From assembly GCF_037975245.1 (NCBI RefSeq), contig NC_092566.1, forward strand, positions 17,455,001 through 17,519,000: a stretch of DNA of 64,000 nt, read 5' to 3'. The translations under genes were made by a program, and so were the position numbers. The stretch comes from Apostichopus japonicus (lineage: Eukaryota; Echinodermata; Holothuroidea; Aspidochirotida; Stichopodidae). Shown here piece after piece: positions 63,716 to 64,000 of the stretch; the first letter of the stretch is position 1, and every line of letters starts with the position of its first letter. A model generated the notes under the pieces. That model made no database searches, had not been told where the DNA came from, and was given only the letters and a program-made list of their open reading frames with translations.

Positions 63716-64000
63716 CTGTAATGAGCAAAGGTAGCGACATTCAAATCAATGTACATTGTCACTGAGGCAAAAGTGCTATATTCAACTAGTAGAGTTTAGT
63801 GAGTATTTACTCAGCTTTCAGTGTTCCTGAGTTATTTGTGCTTATTTAACTATGAGTGTTACTGAGCCATCAATGCTATGGGCATGCTTTCTCAATAATC
63901 AGAATTACTGAGTAAAGAAGCTACCCAAATCTTATCGCTCTCAAATGATCTTCCAAACCTAGCTGTTAAACTATATTTCCAACCAAAACTCAAATATCAG

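Overview
This is a eukaryotic nuclear window. It has spliced genes with GT-AG introns, tandem satellites and minisatellites, hAT-type MITEs with 8-bp target duplications, a tRNA-derived SINE and a non-LTR retrotransposon remnant. The gene types (a metallocarboxypeptidase of the N/E subfamily, a Ly6/uPAR protein and a sorbin/SH3 adaptor) point to a bilaterian animal. The repeats resemble those of marine invertebrate deuterostomes, and I favour an echinoderm. That placement is an inference; nothing in the window names the species.

Layout. 1-2.75 kb: AT microsatellites and a 324-bp satellite array. 2.75-7.35 kb: no intact gene; degenerate repeats rich in AGGTCA and a frameshifted reverse-transcriptase tail (3.72-4.14 kb). 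7.35-21.9 kb, minus strand: a complete seven-exon secreted M14 carboxypeptidase gene (459 aa). Its introns carry minisatellites, a MITE, telomere-like repeats and a striking excess of TACTGTA/TACAGTA. 22.6-23.9 kb: a hAT element with a recognisable transposase remnant. 24.95-30.44 kb: two divergently transcribed paralogous two-exon genes of a family I do not recognise. The minus copy (214 aa) is intact and has a 1.9-kb hAT element in its intron. The plus copy has a coding exon split by a 212-bp SINE-like insertion. 30.88-34.09 kb, minus strand: a four-exon Ly6/uPAR gene (163 aa) whose second intron is almost entirely a GAT/GAC microsatellite. 33.2-40.05 kb: more hAT MITEs, some nested. 40.05-45.6 kb: AT-rich sequence with no recognised gene and a 48-bp minisatellite (43.7-45.26 kb). 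45.6-63.7 kb, minus strand: the 3' part of a SORBS-family (CAP/ponsin, ArgBP2, vinexin) gene. It has fifteen exons in the window, encodes three SH3 domains, and includes a 4,029-nt symmetric exon. Its 5' end lies beyond 64,000.

The genes do not form one pathway. The carboxypeptidase should trim C-terminal Lys/Arg from secreted peptides, the Ly6 protein is a secreted disulfide-rich domain, and the SORBS protein is a cytoskeletal adaptor. The least explained parts are the head-to-head paralogue pair and the giant SORBS exon, which has three repeated SUMO-interaction-like motifs and an RVxF-type PP1 docking motif. Exon borders come from splice signals plus reading-frame agreement across every junction; there are no transcript data behind them.
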